This document shows positions 49,651 through 58,771 of a stretch of 64,000 nt of DNA, one piece after another. Source of the DNA: Tetramitus jugosus (Eukaryota; Heterolobosea; Eutetramitea; Acrasida; Vahlkampfiidae); assembly GCA_937625935.1 (NCBI GenBank), contig OW569358.1, positions 124,001-188,000 of the forward strand, read 5' to 3'. Below the pieces are notes generated by a model that was not told the DNA's origin, did not search any database, and saw only the letters and a program-made list of their open reading frames with translations. Both the position numbers and the translations under genes were made by a program. Every line of letters begins with the position of its first letter. Positions within the stretch are counted from its first letter, which is position 1.

Positions 49651-52461
49651 CTAAAGACGTTCCAGAACAAGTTTGATTGCTTGTTCGCAGGCATTTCTTT
49701 CCACTATTTTCCGATTGGACCCAGTGTGTTCAATCAGAATGACTTCTTGACAACTAATTGTACACTTGTAGTTGTGATCGTTTGTGTTGATAGTTTGCTC
49801 GCTTTCTCCTTTGAGAATCTCGGTCGTTTCAAAATGGGGGACTGCTTTGTACACCAGTTGGCAAAGATGTTGCAAATATTGCTTCAAAGGGCTCTTAATG
49901 TGATCTGGGTGAAGCTGATCTTCCTTGTCAAATACATCCAACATGAGCCGATTGAACAATTTTTGAACTGTTGAAACATCACCTTCTCCTTCGTTTGATA
50001 TGGAGTATCCACTGTCGACATAAATGGCTGCGAACAGAGCTACCATGGTGTCAGATTGAGCTGCTTGTAGATAGTCCAACTGTTGTAGTAGCACAAATTC
50101 TTCTAGTCGTAGTTGCTTGAGAGCTGACTGGAAGCATACATCCGAATAATCGAGAAGTGCATGTACAGAAAGAGTCATTTGTCTCGGATCACATTGAGGA
50201 AATCTTTGAAAGATGTGTTGTACAGATAGGTATTTCAGCAGAGCTACACCAAGAAATTTTAGAGATTCATGGTTGAGACGACTCATGTCTCCCACCATAA
50301 CAGATTGACCTGTTTCCCATTTGATGGAATTCTTTCTTATTTTCATTACCTTCTTCAGCTGTGACATACTTTCACTCGTGTACTGGATCATCGAGTCGTT
50401 ATATGATGGGTCTATGAGTGCTTCAATTAACAAACTCTTGTCCTGAAAGGTGTATCCAAGAAGTTGCTCCAGTTGAATAATTTTGTCCTTCATACTTTCC
50501 AGAAGCGAGTGCATCAGTTGAGTGTCAGCTTCATTTGCACAGAAAGGAGAAACACTTATTCCTGAATTATCAATACAAGAGATTATATACTGGCTTTCAA
50601 CAATATCTCTAACTCTGTTAAATCCATGAGTAATCTGTATGGCTCCAAGGATACTCTCAAATACATCGGCTGACATTTTAATTGGCAAAACTTTAGAAGG
50701 TCCTCGCGGTGCAAGAATATACTGATCCAAATTCATTTCAATCGCCCTTTGACACAATTGTTTGTTGCCGATTACAAATGTAAATAAATCGTACCAATCG
50801 CTGTCAAGTTTTGCTTGTGTCGTACTTGTAACATGAAACTTTTTGAATATATAGGTTGCTGCACATATATGAAGAGTTGAATCACCTAGAAACTCTAATC
50901 TTTCGTAGCTATGTGATCTCAGTTGCTTCTCTTGTGCATATGACATGTGAGTGAAGGCATTCCGCAGTAAGAGAGGAACATGAGAACATCCTTTTTGTTT
51001 AGACAATGTTAAAAAGTCAGTTCCTAACTCCTTTTCAAACAATACAAGGCGATTATAGTGAATTAATTGTTCGGTGGTCATCCTCGCGCTCGGTACCACA
51101 TTTTTCATATAGTTACCAAATGAGGCAAAATCAAAGGGAACATAATAGCACTGGTACAACTTCAGATTCTTATCACCGATCACACTGCTTGTGAGAAGCT
51201 TATGAAGAGTTTCGTCATATTCTTCACGATCTTCATTCTTTTTCTCTATATGCTGTGCCCCAACAGTGTATGATAATGTATACAAGCGACTGGTTACGGG
51301 TCCTCTATTCTCTAAGAACCATTTCTTCGATTTATAAAGGGCGGGATTATCGATTCCGTTGACCTTCAGTGTAGGTAATTTGAGACACGAGATGTGATAA
51401 ATGCCATGATCATCACACTCCAACTCAAAGAATTCCAAAGATTCGGCAACAAAGGGACTATTGTCAGCTCGACGAACAACAGAAAGATCTCTCACAAGAT
51501 GACTGTAAATATTCGCTTGTTCTATGGCTTCCTTAAACTCGTCACTAGATGCTATGAGTCGTTCAAGATCGGTAATATTCTTCAATTGTGAAACATAATT
51601 TGCGAAGATGGACGTTATCTGGGTGAGAGACAGATAAGGTATCGATTGAATTTTATTCAATCTCTTGAGTAGTGATACATCTTCGTTCATAATGGAGTTC
51701 AACACATATAACATTGATTTCTTATCGTTGTTCTGTTGATTGAGCTCGTGTTTCGTAAAATAAGCTTCTAACAACTCCAAATGCAGAAATTCATGTAGCG
51801 TTCGATTGTCATTCTCTTTTGAATGAGAATTTTGACCTATTAACGGAATCAGTGCAATACTCGCTTCATTCTCCAACAATGGTTCTTCAATTTTCATAGA
51901 CAACAACATGTAGCGTTGAACGTTGCGCAATATTTGAATCTGACTCTGTGACACTTGCGAAAAATGTCCCAACTTGTGAAGGGAACACGTAACATTGAGC
52001 TCTGGTTTCTTAGATATAATAAACTGTGGTATAATGTCATTCAATTCGGTAAACACATTCACCAGGTTGTCACTCATCTCTTCATACAAGTGACAAAACA
52101 CAAACTCCTGAACACTCAAACGGTCATCTTCTGTCGTTGTTGACCATAATGTTTCTGTTTCTTCAAGATTGCAGTCCTTATCATCATGGCAAATCGCTGG
52201 GGACAACGGAAGCAATGAGAGACCTCTTTGATTCAATTCTCGTTCCGAATCCGTAGGCAAAGCTTTCAAGTGAAGGTATTGAACGAGACCAGACATTGTG
52301 CATTGCACAACAGAGAAGGGAAACATTTTGGGTTCGATGAATTGGGCCAACTTGGAACGATGAGTCATTTGCTTGATGGTGTTTTGTTCTTCAGAGCTAG
52401 AGTATCGAAAATGGTAGTGATACTGATAGACATCAACATGAAACATCTTTTGGGCTTGCAT
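49651..52461 (-). CDS. Dicer-like ribonuclease III without helicase
   Basis: 936 aa from the ATG at 52461. The N-terminal 350 residues have no helicase motifs. A possible platform/PAZ region (around 51400-51080) has LPTLKVNGIDNPALYKSK and YQCYYVPFDFASF. Then come two RNase III domains. Domain a has ERLEFLGDSTLH and SADVFESILGAI, with all four acidic residues in place. Domain b has HESLKFLGVALLKY and SDTMVALFAAIYVDSG: Asp of the signature is Val, and Glu of the second motif is Val. Only one active site should therefore be competent. The last 70 residues resemble a dsRNA-binding domain (ending RKIVERNACEQAIKLVLERL, here in part). Such proteins cut dsRNA to small RNAs. With one dead site it would nick one strand, or use another protein for the second cut. 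Confidence 0.8.
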   Translation of the reverse strand: MQAQKMFHVDVYQYHYHFRYSSSEEQNTIKQMTHRSKLAQFIEPKMFPFSVVQCTMSGLVQYLHLKALPTDSERELNQRGLSLLPLSPAICHDDKDCNLEETETLWSTTTEDDRLSVQEFVFCHLYEEMSDNLVNVFTELNDIIPQFIISKKPELNVTCSLHKLGHFSQVSQSQIQILRNVQRYMLLSMKIEEPLLENEASIALIPLIGQNSHSKENDNRTLHEFLHLELLEAYFTKHELNQQNNDKKSMLYVLNSIMNEDVSLLKRLNKIQSIPYLSLTQITSIFANYVSQLKNITDLERLIASSDEFKEAIEQANIYSHLVRDLSVVRRADNSPFVAESLEFFELECDDHGIYHISCLKLPTLKVNGIDNPALYKSKKWFLENRGPVTSRLYTLSYTVGAQHIEKKNEDREEYDETLHKLLTSSVIGDKNLKLYQCYYVPFDFASFGNYMKNVVPSARMTTEQLIHYNRLVLFEKELGTDFLTLSKQKGCSHVPLLLRNAFTHMSYAQEKQLRSHSYERLEFLGDSTLHICAATYIFKKFHVTSTTQAKLDSDWYDLFTFVIGNKQLCQRAIEMNLDQYILAPRGPSKVLPIKMSADVFESILGAIQITHGFNRVRDIVESQYIISCIDNSGISVSPFCANEADTQLMHSLLESMKDKIIQLEQLLGYTFQDKSLLIEALIDPSYNDSMIQYTSESMSQLKKVMKIRKNSIKWETGQSVMVGDMSRLNHESLKFLGVALLKYLSVQHIFQRFPQCDPRQMTLSVHALLDYSDVCFQSALKQLRLEEFVLLQQLDYLQAAQSDTMVALFAAIYVDSGYSISNEGEGDVSTVQKLFNRLMLDVFDKEDQLHPDHIKSPLKQYLQHLCQLVYKAVPHFETTEILKGESEQTINTNDHNYKCTISCQEVILIEHTGSNRKIVERNACEQAIKLVLERL

Positions 52462-52573
52462 TTCACCTCGTGAGCGATTGATGATCAACAGAATTTTTTT
52501 TGTTGGTGGAGATTCGATTTTATGTTGTTTTAGCTGAGCTCAGAAATGGGGAACTTGGCCAAGTTGAGTGATC

Positions 52574-55500
52574 TTACTTTGGAGTTTGCAGGATAATGGT
52601 TCTTCTTTCTTCGATAGGAGTATTGGGTTGTGGAGTGCATAGAGTATCTTCGAGTGAATCTTCAACTGGATCTTTGGTTATCAACTCGAGATCATTCCTT
52701 GTATAAACATTAAACATTCGACGAGCAACTGAAGGAGAGGAAGAAGCTTCTTTTTCAGCATCGTCATTGTACCAGGCATCAAATGTCAGAGGAGGAGGAG
52801 GTTCCACCACCGGTTTCTTGTTTGATTTGATAGTGAAAGCGGCTATAGCAATCATCAGTCCGATAATTAAGAATGCAGGTACCACAGAACACAATACCGC
52901 TACCAATATGTATTTCCATCGATCGTTCACGTTGCGATCTGGAGGATCTCTTTCACACACGCTAAATTGGCAATCACTTCCCAGAACATCGATGTAGGTC
53001 ACTACAGTATCATATGGCAAAGACCTTCTATTGAAATCCCCCAATGACTGAGATAACACTAAGGAAAAGGTTTCATTTCGTAATATAGGAGCTTGATACA
53101 AGGGTAGAACATCAAGGGGATGTGCTAGTGAACAGACCACCGAACCATCCTTTGATACTCGCGCTTGTAAGAACCACTTCTTTCTCCTCAAGAACACCGA
53201 ATCTACTTCATCGATTACGGAATATCCCTTGGATAGAGATCGTCTGTTGACCTCGGGTCTAATTAACCGAAAATCGAGAGTATATGATGTACCCGTTGTA
53301 ACATTCGGACAACTTGTTGTTTGAGTTTTTGTTACTGTTTTCGCATCTTTAAAGTACGCCGTTCTTATTCCCAGTTGTGTACCATAGTCTGGACCAATTG
53401 AAACTGACGTGCTAAAGTATAGAGTGGGTGAGTTGAACCACCACATTTCAATCATATTTGCAGGAATGGTAGACGATTGATCAATGTTAAAGCCAACATA
53501 GCTTCTTTGGTTTAAAATTGAGAGACGTTCTTTCGTTGCCAAAATGCTCCTCTCGTTGTTAGCCCCAATGAAAGAAGTTGAAATACGCATAATCATGGAG
53601 TTGCTTGAATCTGACTTAATTATAGAGATTGATGGAAAGTTTTGGGATCCATCCGGTAGAGGAAGAGTGCTGGAAAAGTCCTCGATATTGAAGTTATCAA
53701 ATGAGTAATAGAAACTAGAGATGTTGTTTTTCAAATAGGTGATAATCGTAGGTGCAGATACGCCACTGTAAATGTACCAGTCACTTTCAACTGTTATCAA
53801 CACGGGTTCATCGTACGTATCATTTATGACAGGTACTATACATTGAATTGTCGTTGAATTGATTCGGACTCCTTCAGTCGTGACACTTTGTCGCCTGTCT
53901 TGTGTACGAGCCACATGAGTAAAGTTACATACGTACTTCCAAGAATCAGGATAAAGAATAGAAGTTAACTCTATTGAATCTAATGGATGAATAATTCGAG
54001 CAGATATCCTGTCAATAGTGTTTCGAAAGTACGTTACATTAAAATCTGAATAAGGAGAAAAAACATCTCCTGCAGCGCCATGGGCTAACCTCATATCCAC
54101 CTTGAGTCTATCAGAGGGCCAGTTGTAGTTACTGACAAAACAAGCATCCCCCGTAAGTTGCAGAGACAAACAATCTCTCAAAGGAAACGTAAGCGAGATT
54201 AAACTCGAGGGATCTTTGATCAATACTTTCGAAAAAACACCGAACAGCAACTGAGAACCTTTAAGTGCCACATTATTCGGTTGTTGTCTGATGAGAGCAT
54301 ATCTCTGAGGAATATCTGTGACAATCGGTTTCCAATCGGAGAGTATCCCTATGGGTCTGTTTCGTAACCCTAATGGTATGAGGTGATGGGAAACAACAAG
54401 CGACCGATAACTCCCTTCTACTATTAAGAATTCCTTGTTTGAGTTGATTAAATAAACAGAATTCTCAAGTTCCACTTTCTTTGAGATTTGAAAACCCTCA
54501 GGTATTGAGATAACAGGGTCGATGATGGAGTTCTCAAAAATAAAGATGGTATTCTTCGTCACAAAATACAGATTGCGTTTGAAGTAGAATATTGATTGGA
54601 TATTCAAGTTGATCGTGTCAGAGTATAAAACTATTTTGCTCGACATCCTTCCAGACAATTCATTTTTCACAATGCATTCAATTCTATTCTCGTCATACAC
54701 CAGCACATAAACATAAGATCCATCACTAGTAATAAGCGCATTTTGAGATTTCGATCCAATTGGAGAATAGAATTGTATATCACCTGAGGTTTGTCTCAAT
54801 GTAGTGGTATCTGAAACTCTCATAGATATTCTATCTGATAATGTGTGCACTGTGATAAGAGACGTTGAACTATTAAATTTTGCGTACTCAAGGTTGGTGC
54901 TTAAGATATTTAAGGTGGAGGGAAGCAGTAGAGGGGTCAAATTTGCCGAATAAGAGATTGTTGCTTGACTCACTCTGCTTGCTACGAAGAAAAACATTAC
55001 TTTTGTAAATGGATTAATGACCATAAATTTCGCTGAAGAACTAAGTCTGATTCGAGCCAGGTTCTTTTCACAACTCACATCGACTAGTACTACTGCAGCA
55101 TCGAAATCCGTAGTGTCGACAAACACCAAGTAGTCTCCTGTACAAGGTTTCATAGAATTTTCACAGTTATCTCCCGCATAACCATCAACACATTGACAAA
55201 TATTGGGGCTGGTACAGTTTCCTCTCCTTGAGCATACCTCTTCAGTGACAGTAGCTGCAATGCCGTTACAGAGAGGAATTTCACAGAATTTTCCAGTAGA
55301 TATCTGCTTATTGCAATCACATAGGTCTTTATCTATACAGCTACCTCTTCCAGAGCACACTTCAGTTTCGTTGGCTAGTATGGAGTTGCAAGAAGGTAAG
55401 GCTCCTCTCACGAAAGTCTGTCCGGCTTCCCTGTTTACCATCAAAAAGAGAAAGACTACCAATAAGAAATAATAAATAGCCCTTGAGTTACTTGTCATAT

Positions 55501-55597
55501 TGATTGTTTTAAATGTAGTTCTTCCATTGAACCGCAATTCTTCAAGAACATCGGCAGAAATTTCTGTAGATGCGTGCTCTCTGTTTTCTCCGCTCAT
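52574..55597 (-). CDS. large type I membrane protein with EGF-like repeats
   Basis: 1,007 aa from an ATG at 55597; a second ATG 33 codons on (MTSNSRAIYYFLLVVFLFL) gives a better signal peptide, so that may be the true start. Two or three EGF-like units follow (CSGRGSCIDKDLCDCN, CSRRGNCTSPNICQC and VDGYAGDNCE). Then comes about 750 residues of beta-rich ectodomain with many N-glycosylation sequons. A single membrane helix (YILVAVLCSVVPAFLIIGLMI) and a 90-residue cytosolic tail with PPPPL and acidic patches end the protein. The layout resembles adhesion or signalling receptors expanded in amoebae. No lectin or kinase domain seen. Confidence 0.8.
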   Translation of the reverse strand: MSGENREHASTEISADVLEELRFNGRTTFKTINMTSNSRAIYYFLLVVFLFLMVNREAGQTFVRGALPSCNSILANETEVCSGRGSCIDKDLCDCNKQISTGKFCEIPLCNGIAATVTEEVCSRRGNCTSPNICQCVDGYAGDNCENSMKPCTGDYLVFVDTTDFDAAVVLVDVSCEKNLARIRLSSSAKFMVINPFTKVMFFFVASRVSQATISYSANLTPLLLPSTLNILSTNLEYAKFNSSTSLITVHTLSDRISMRVSDTTTLRQTSGDIQFYSPIGSKSQNALITSDGSYVYVLVYDENRIECIVKNELSGRMSSKIVLYSDTINLNIQSIFYFKRNLYFVTKNTIFIFENSIIDPVISIPEGFQISKKVELENSVYLINSNKEFLIVEGSYRSLVVSHHLIPLGLRNRPIGILSDWKPIVTDIPQRYALIRQQPNNVALKGSQLLFGVFSKVLIKDPSSLISLTFPLRDCLSLQLTGDACFVSNYNWPSDRLKVDMRLAHGAAGDVFSPYSDFNVTYFRNTIDRISARIIHPLDSIELTSILYPDSWKYVCNFTHVARTQDRRQSVTTEGVRINSTTIQCIVPVINDTYDEPVLITVESDWYIYSGVSAPTIITYLKNNISSFYYSFDNFNIEDFSSTLPLPDGSQNFPSISIIKSDSSNSMIMRISTSFIGANNERSILATKERLSILNQRSYVGFNIDQSSTIPANMIEMWWFNSPTLYFSTSVSIGPDYGTQLGIRTAYFKDAKTVTKTQTTSCPNVTTGTSYTLDFRLIRPEVNRRSLSKGYSVIDEVDSVFLRRKKWFLQARVSKDGSVVCSLAHPLDVLPLYQAPILRNETFSLVLSQSLGDFNRRSLPYDTVVTYIDVLGSDCQFSVCERDPPDRNVNDRWKYILVAVLCSVVPAFLIIGLMIAIAAFTIKSNKKPVVEPPPPLTFDAWYNDDAEKEASSSPSVARRMFNVYTRNDLELITKDPVEDSLEDTLCTPQPNTPIEERRTIILQTPK

Positions 55598-55708
55598 CTG
55601 ATTCGCGAAGACAATTTTAGATTGGGTGTCAGATTTTTATTCAGATCTCAAAAGTGTCCAATTGCTGTTCGAACCAACAAAAGAACGTACGTGATCACAA
55701 GAACAACC

Positions 55709-56101
55709 ATGGGAAAGGACAAGAAGGATAAAAAAGACAAGAAGGAGAAGAAAGACAAGGAAGATAAGCCTTTGACCCTTCCACCAGCAAGCAAGAAGAC
55801 ATGTATGGAAGCTTGCCAGAATTATGCTGACTTGGTTGGTCAGTCAGTTCTCAAGGATGTGCTGGGCGGAGGAGGCGACTACCAAAAATTCCTCACCACT
55901 TGTCCTGCCAGATGTCAGAGCAACTACAACGAGTTCCAAGCTTTCTGTATTGGTAATGCCACAACTGTTGGTAGGGCTGATCAATGTCTCAAGTACAATA
56001 CTTTGGATTTGAGCAAGATGAACAAGAAGGAAAAGAAGGATATGAAGGATGTTGTCAAGTCTTATCAAAAACACCTGAAAAACACGAAGCCAACCGATTA
56101 A
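55709..56101 (+). CDS. small Lys-rich protein with two CX3C motifs
   Basis: 130 aa counted from the ATG at 55709; the frame is open further upstream but the divergent gene starts at 55597 and the upstream part looks like UTR. Residues 1-25 are almost pure Lys/Asp/Glu. Then CMEAC and, about 45 residues later, CPARC, with two more Cys at the end (FCIGN, QCLKYN). Paired CX3C motifs are typical of small Tim or mitochondrial intermembrane-space proteins, but here the spacing is long. Function unknown. Confidence 0.5.
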   Translation: MGKDKKDKKDKKEKKDKEDKPLTLPPASKKTCMEACQNYADLVGQSVLKDVLGGGGDYQKFLTTCPARCQSNYNEFQAFCIGNATTVGRADQCLKYNTLDLSKMNKKEKKDMKDVVKSYQKHLKNTKPTD

Positions 56102-56294
56102 CTATGAGGGAACCACAACACAATACAATAAATGAGTATTACACACTACAAAAATTCACAACACTTCCTGGACCAGGAGCAAAAGCTCAAAGCTAGTTTT
56201 GATTGAAAAAAACTCCTCCAACTGGTCGCATCCATTTGGACGCGGTGATCCCAAATCGAAACCAAGCAGAAAAAAAAAACGCTCTCAACACAAC

Positions 56295-58690
56295 ATGCAT
56301 GCCAATAATCAGAACAGTGAGAGCATACCCTCACCAAATTCTTCACCCAACCATCATCATAATCATCATCATCATCACCACCATACTGCATCCACCACCA
56401 CCACAAGAGCTAACATGCATCATCACTATCATCACAATCACATTAATCAACAACAAATTTCACCATTGACAAACACATTTCAAGCATGTCATCTACACAT
56501 TCAAAGGTTATTGACAGTGCTACAACCATCTATCGAATCAGAAGAGAAGCGTTCATTTGTTTTCAATGCCATTTCTAATTTGTTGAGTGAGCTTGGACTA
56601 AAGGTACATTGATCTATTTTTTTGTTATTGTTGTTGTTGTTTATTGACATTCTCTTTTTTGGTAACCGTGTGCACACATGGACAGACGTTTCTCTATGGA
56701 TCAGTCGCATTCAAAACATATTTACCCGATGGTGACATTGATATTTCTGTTTTTGAGTCGAACAGTACCAATCTGTTGAACAATTATAATCCTCACAGCA
56801 ATGGTCACATGATGACAAACATGATGAACACTGTTGCGATGATGTCAACAGCGAATACTACTGTATCCACTTCAATGAATACGACGAATGCTGCACTGAC
56901 ATTGTCACAGATATCGGATCAGAATTCAAATCAACAACAACAACAACAACAACAACAACCATGGTACACTAAAGTTCGAAATGCATTTAAAAATGTTCAG
57001 GAATCAGGAAACAATACTCTAGTGATTCGTGATGTCTATTTTATTAACGCTGAAGTATGTGTGCCCTATTAACAAATGTTTTGTGATTGTGACAATGATG
57101 ATGATTGACTCTTGTCTTTTGTGCGTGCGTTTGAACTTTTTTACACCCATGCGCATGTACATTTCCATCGGATTAGGTCAAATTAATCAAGTGTATTGTG
57201 AATAATATACCGATTGATATGTCGTCGAATCAGGCAGGTGGATTATCGACGCTCTGTTTTCTTCAGGAGGTGGATCAATTGATTGGACAGGATCATTTAT
57301 TTAAGCGAAGTATCATTTTGATGAAAGCGTGGTGTTATTATGAGAGTCGGATACTGGGATCGCATCATGGACTACTATCGACCTATGCGCTCACGATTCT
57401 AATCATGTATATATTCAATGTTTGTTATGATGATATTGATTCCCCACTGCGAGCACTGTACTATGTTTTGCAATATTTTTGTCAGTTTGATTGGGAAAAT
57501 TATGCAATTTCGATATATGGACCTGTGCAATTGCAATCATTGCCTCACATTCAAGGTATGTATTAGTTGAATTATTGTTGAGATACCAAGTGTTCATTGT
57601 AAACAGTGTTGCTAACAAACAATCACATACGTTGCTTCACTTGGATACCACAGTGTCGGATGCGACTTTTGGTGCCGGCGAGTTTTTCATGAATGGTAGG
57701 AAGCGGATGACAAAGCATTTCTTTTCAAATGATTTTTTAGCCGAATGTGTTGAAAAATATGCGAGATTTGACAGTGTATCATCTCACACGCAACGAGTAT
57801 TTATGCCAAAGTTTATGAATATTATTGATCCATTACGCGAATATAATAATTTGGGACGAAGTGTCAGTAAGAACAATCATTTACGGATAAGAAGAGCGTT
57901 TAAGAAGGGTGCAAAGGTACTGAAGGGAATTTTATATGGAAATGTGAATCAGAGTCGGCGCATTTTAACCGTATTCTTCAGCAACACTTCGAGTCATTTT
58001 GATGCATTCCAAAATGAGGAGGAGCTGCTGCGTTATGGGAGCGAATCTACGAGCCCCGTTTCGAGTCCAAGCAATTTTCATGGAGGAAATGAACGTCCTA
58101 GATCGTCTTCACTTGCTCAGTCATCGAAAAGGAGTCCAATGTTAGATTCTGTGGCATCACCTCCTTCGCCGAATTGGGTGAGATCGAACAAGGTTTTTGA
58201 TTCAAAGTTGGAGGATTGTCGAGCAAATTTGTTGAGTGCCACAACTCATAATCTATTTGGCAGCAATGAGGGGCAATCGGGGTATGAAGAGTCAGGGAGC
58301 ATTCTGCAACAGCATCCAACGCGAACTGTGACAGATGATCATGATAAAACGAAGGAGGTTCCTTCTCGTTCCAAAGGTAAGCGGAAAAGTAAGTCTGTAA
58401 ATCCGCGTGGGTCTCACACAAATACAGTTGTGACCCCAGCCAAGGAGCCAGCATCAGTCGAATCCACACCTGAGAAAGCGAGAAAGGTGATTTCAGGTCC
58501 CTCGCCCTCTCCCAATAGCTCTGACCGCAGCAGAAACAATAAGCAAAAGAAAGCTTCGAGCAAGTCGCGAAAATATAGAGCTAATACCCTATCAGATTAC
58601 ATCAATCTGGAGAATGTATCAACTGCCAAAACGCGCCAGCAAAAGTCAAAGAGCGCCAAAAGGAAGCCGAACAGCAGCGTTGCCGAATAA
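56295..58690 (+). CDS. nucleotidyltransferase of the PAP/OAS1 type (plant-like poly(A) polymerase-like)
   Basis: Exons 56295-56603, 56686-57054, 57177-57555 and 57591-58690 join in frame to 718 aa. The third intron would be only 35 nt (GTATGT ... CAAG), so that junction is less certain. The core has LYGSVAFKTYLPDGDIDISVF (nucleotidyltransferase motif G-S ... D-x-D), the substrate-binding helices RSIILMKAWCYYESRILGSHHGLLSTYAL, and NIIDPLREYNNLGRSVSK, a strong mark of a group of plant-type nucleotidyltransferases. His-rich and Gln/Asn-rich inserts precede and split the catalytic half. The last 250 residues are Ser/Lys-rich and disordered. Probable role: adding nucleotides to RNA 3' ends; substrate unknown. 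Confidence 0.82.
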
Positions 58691-58771
58691 AAATTTTGTC
58701 CGAAATTCTTACAGTTCGGAAAAATTTGTTTATTGTCTTCTGTTCCATTCACAGAACGAAGCACTGGAATA

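Noticed and set aside
55574..55708. The upstream in-frame extension of the small CX3C protein as a mitochondrial presequence.
   Set aside because: The extension starts without ATG in a good position and overlaps the start of the divergent EGF-protein gene; it is more likely 5' UTR.
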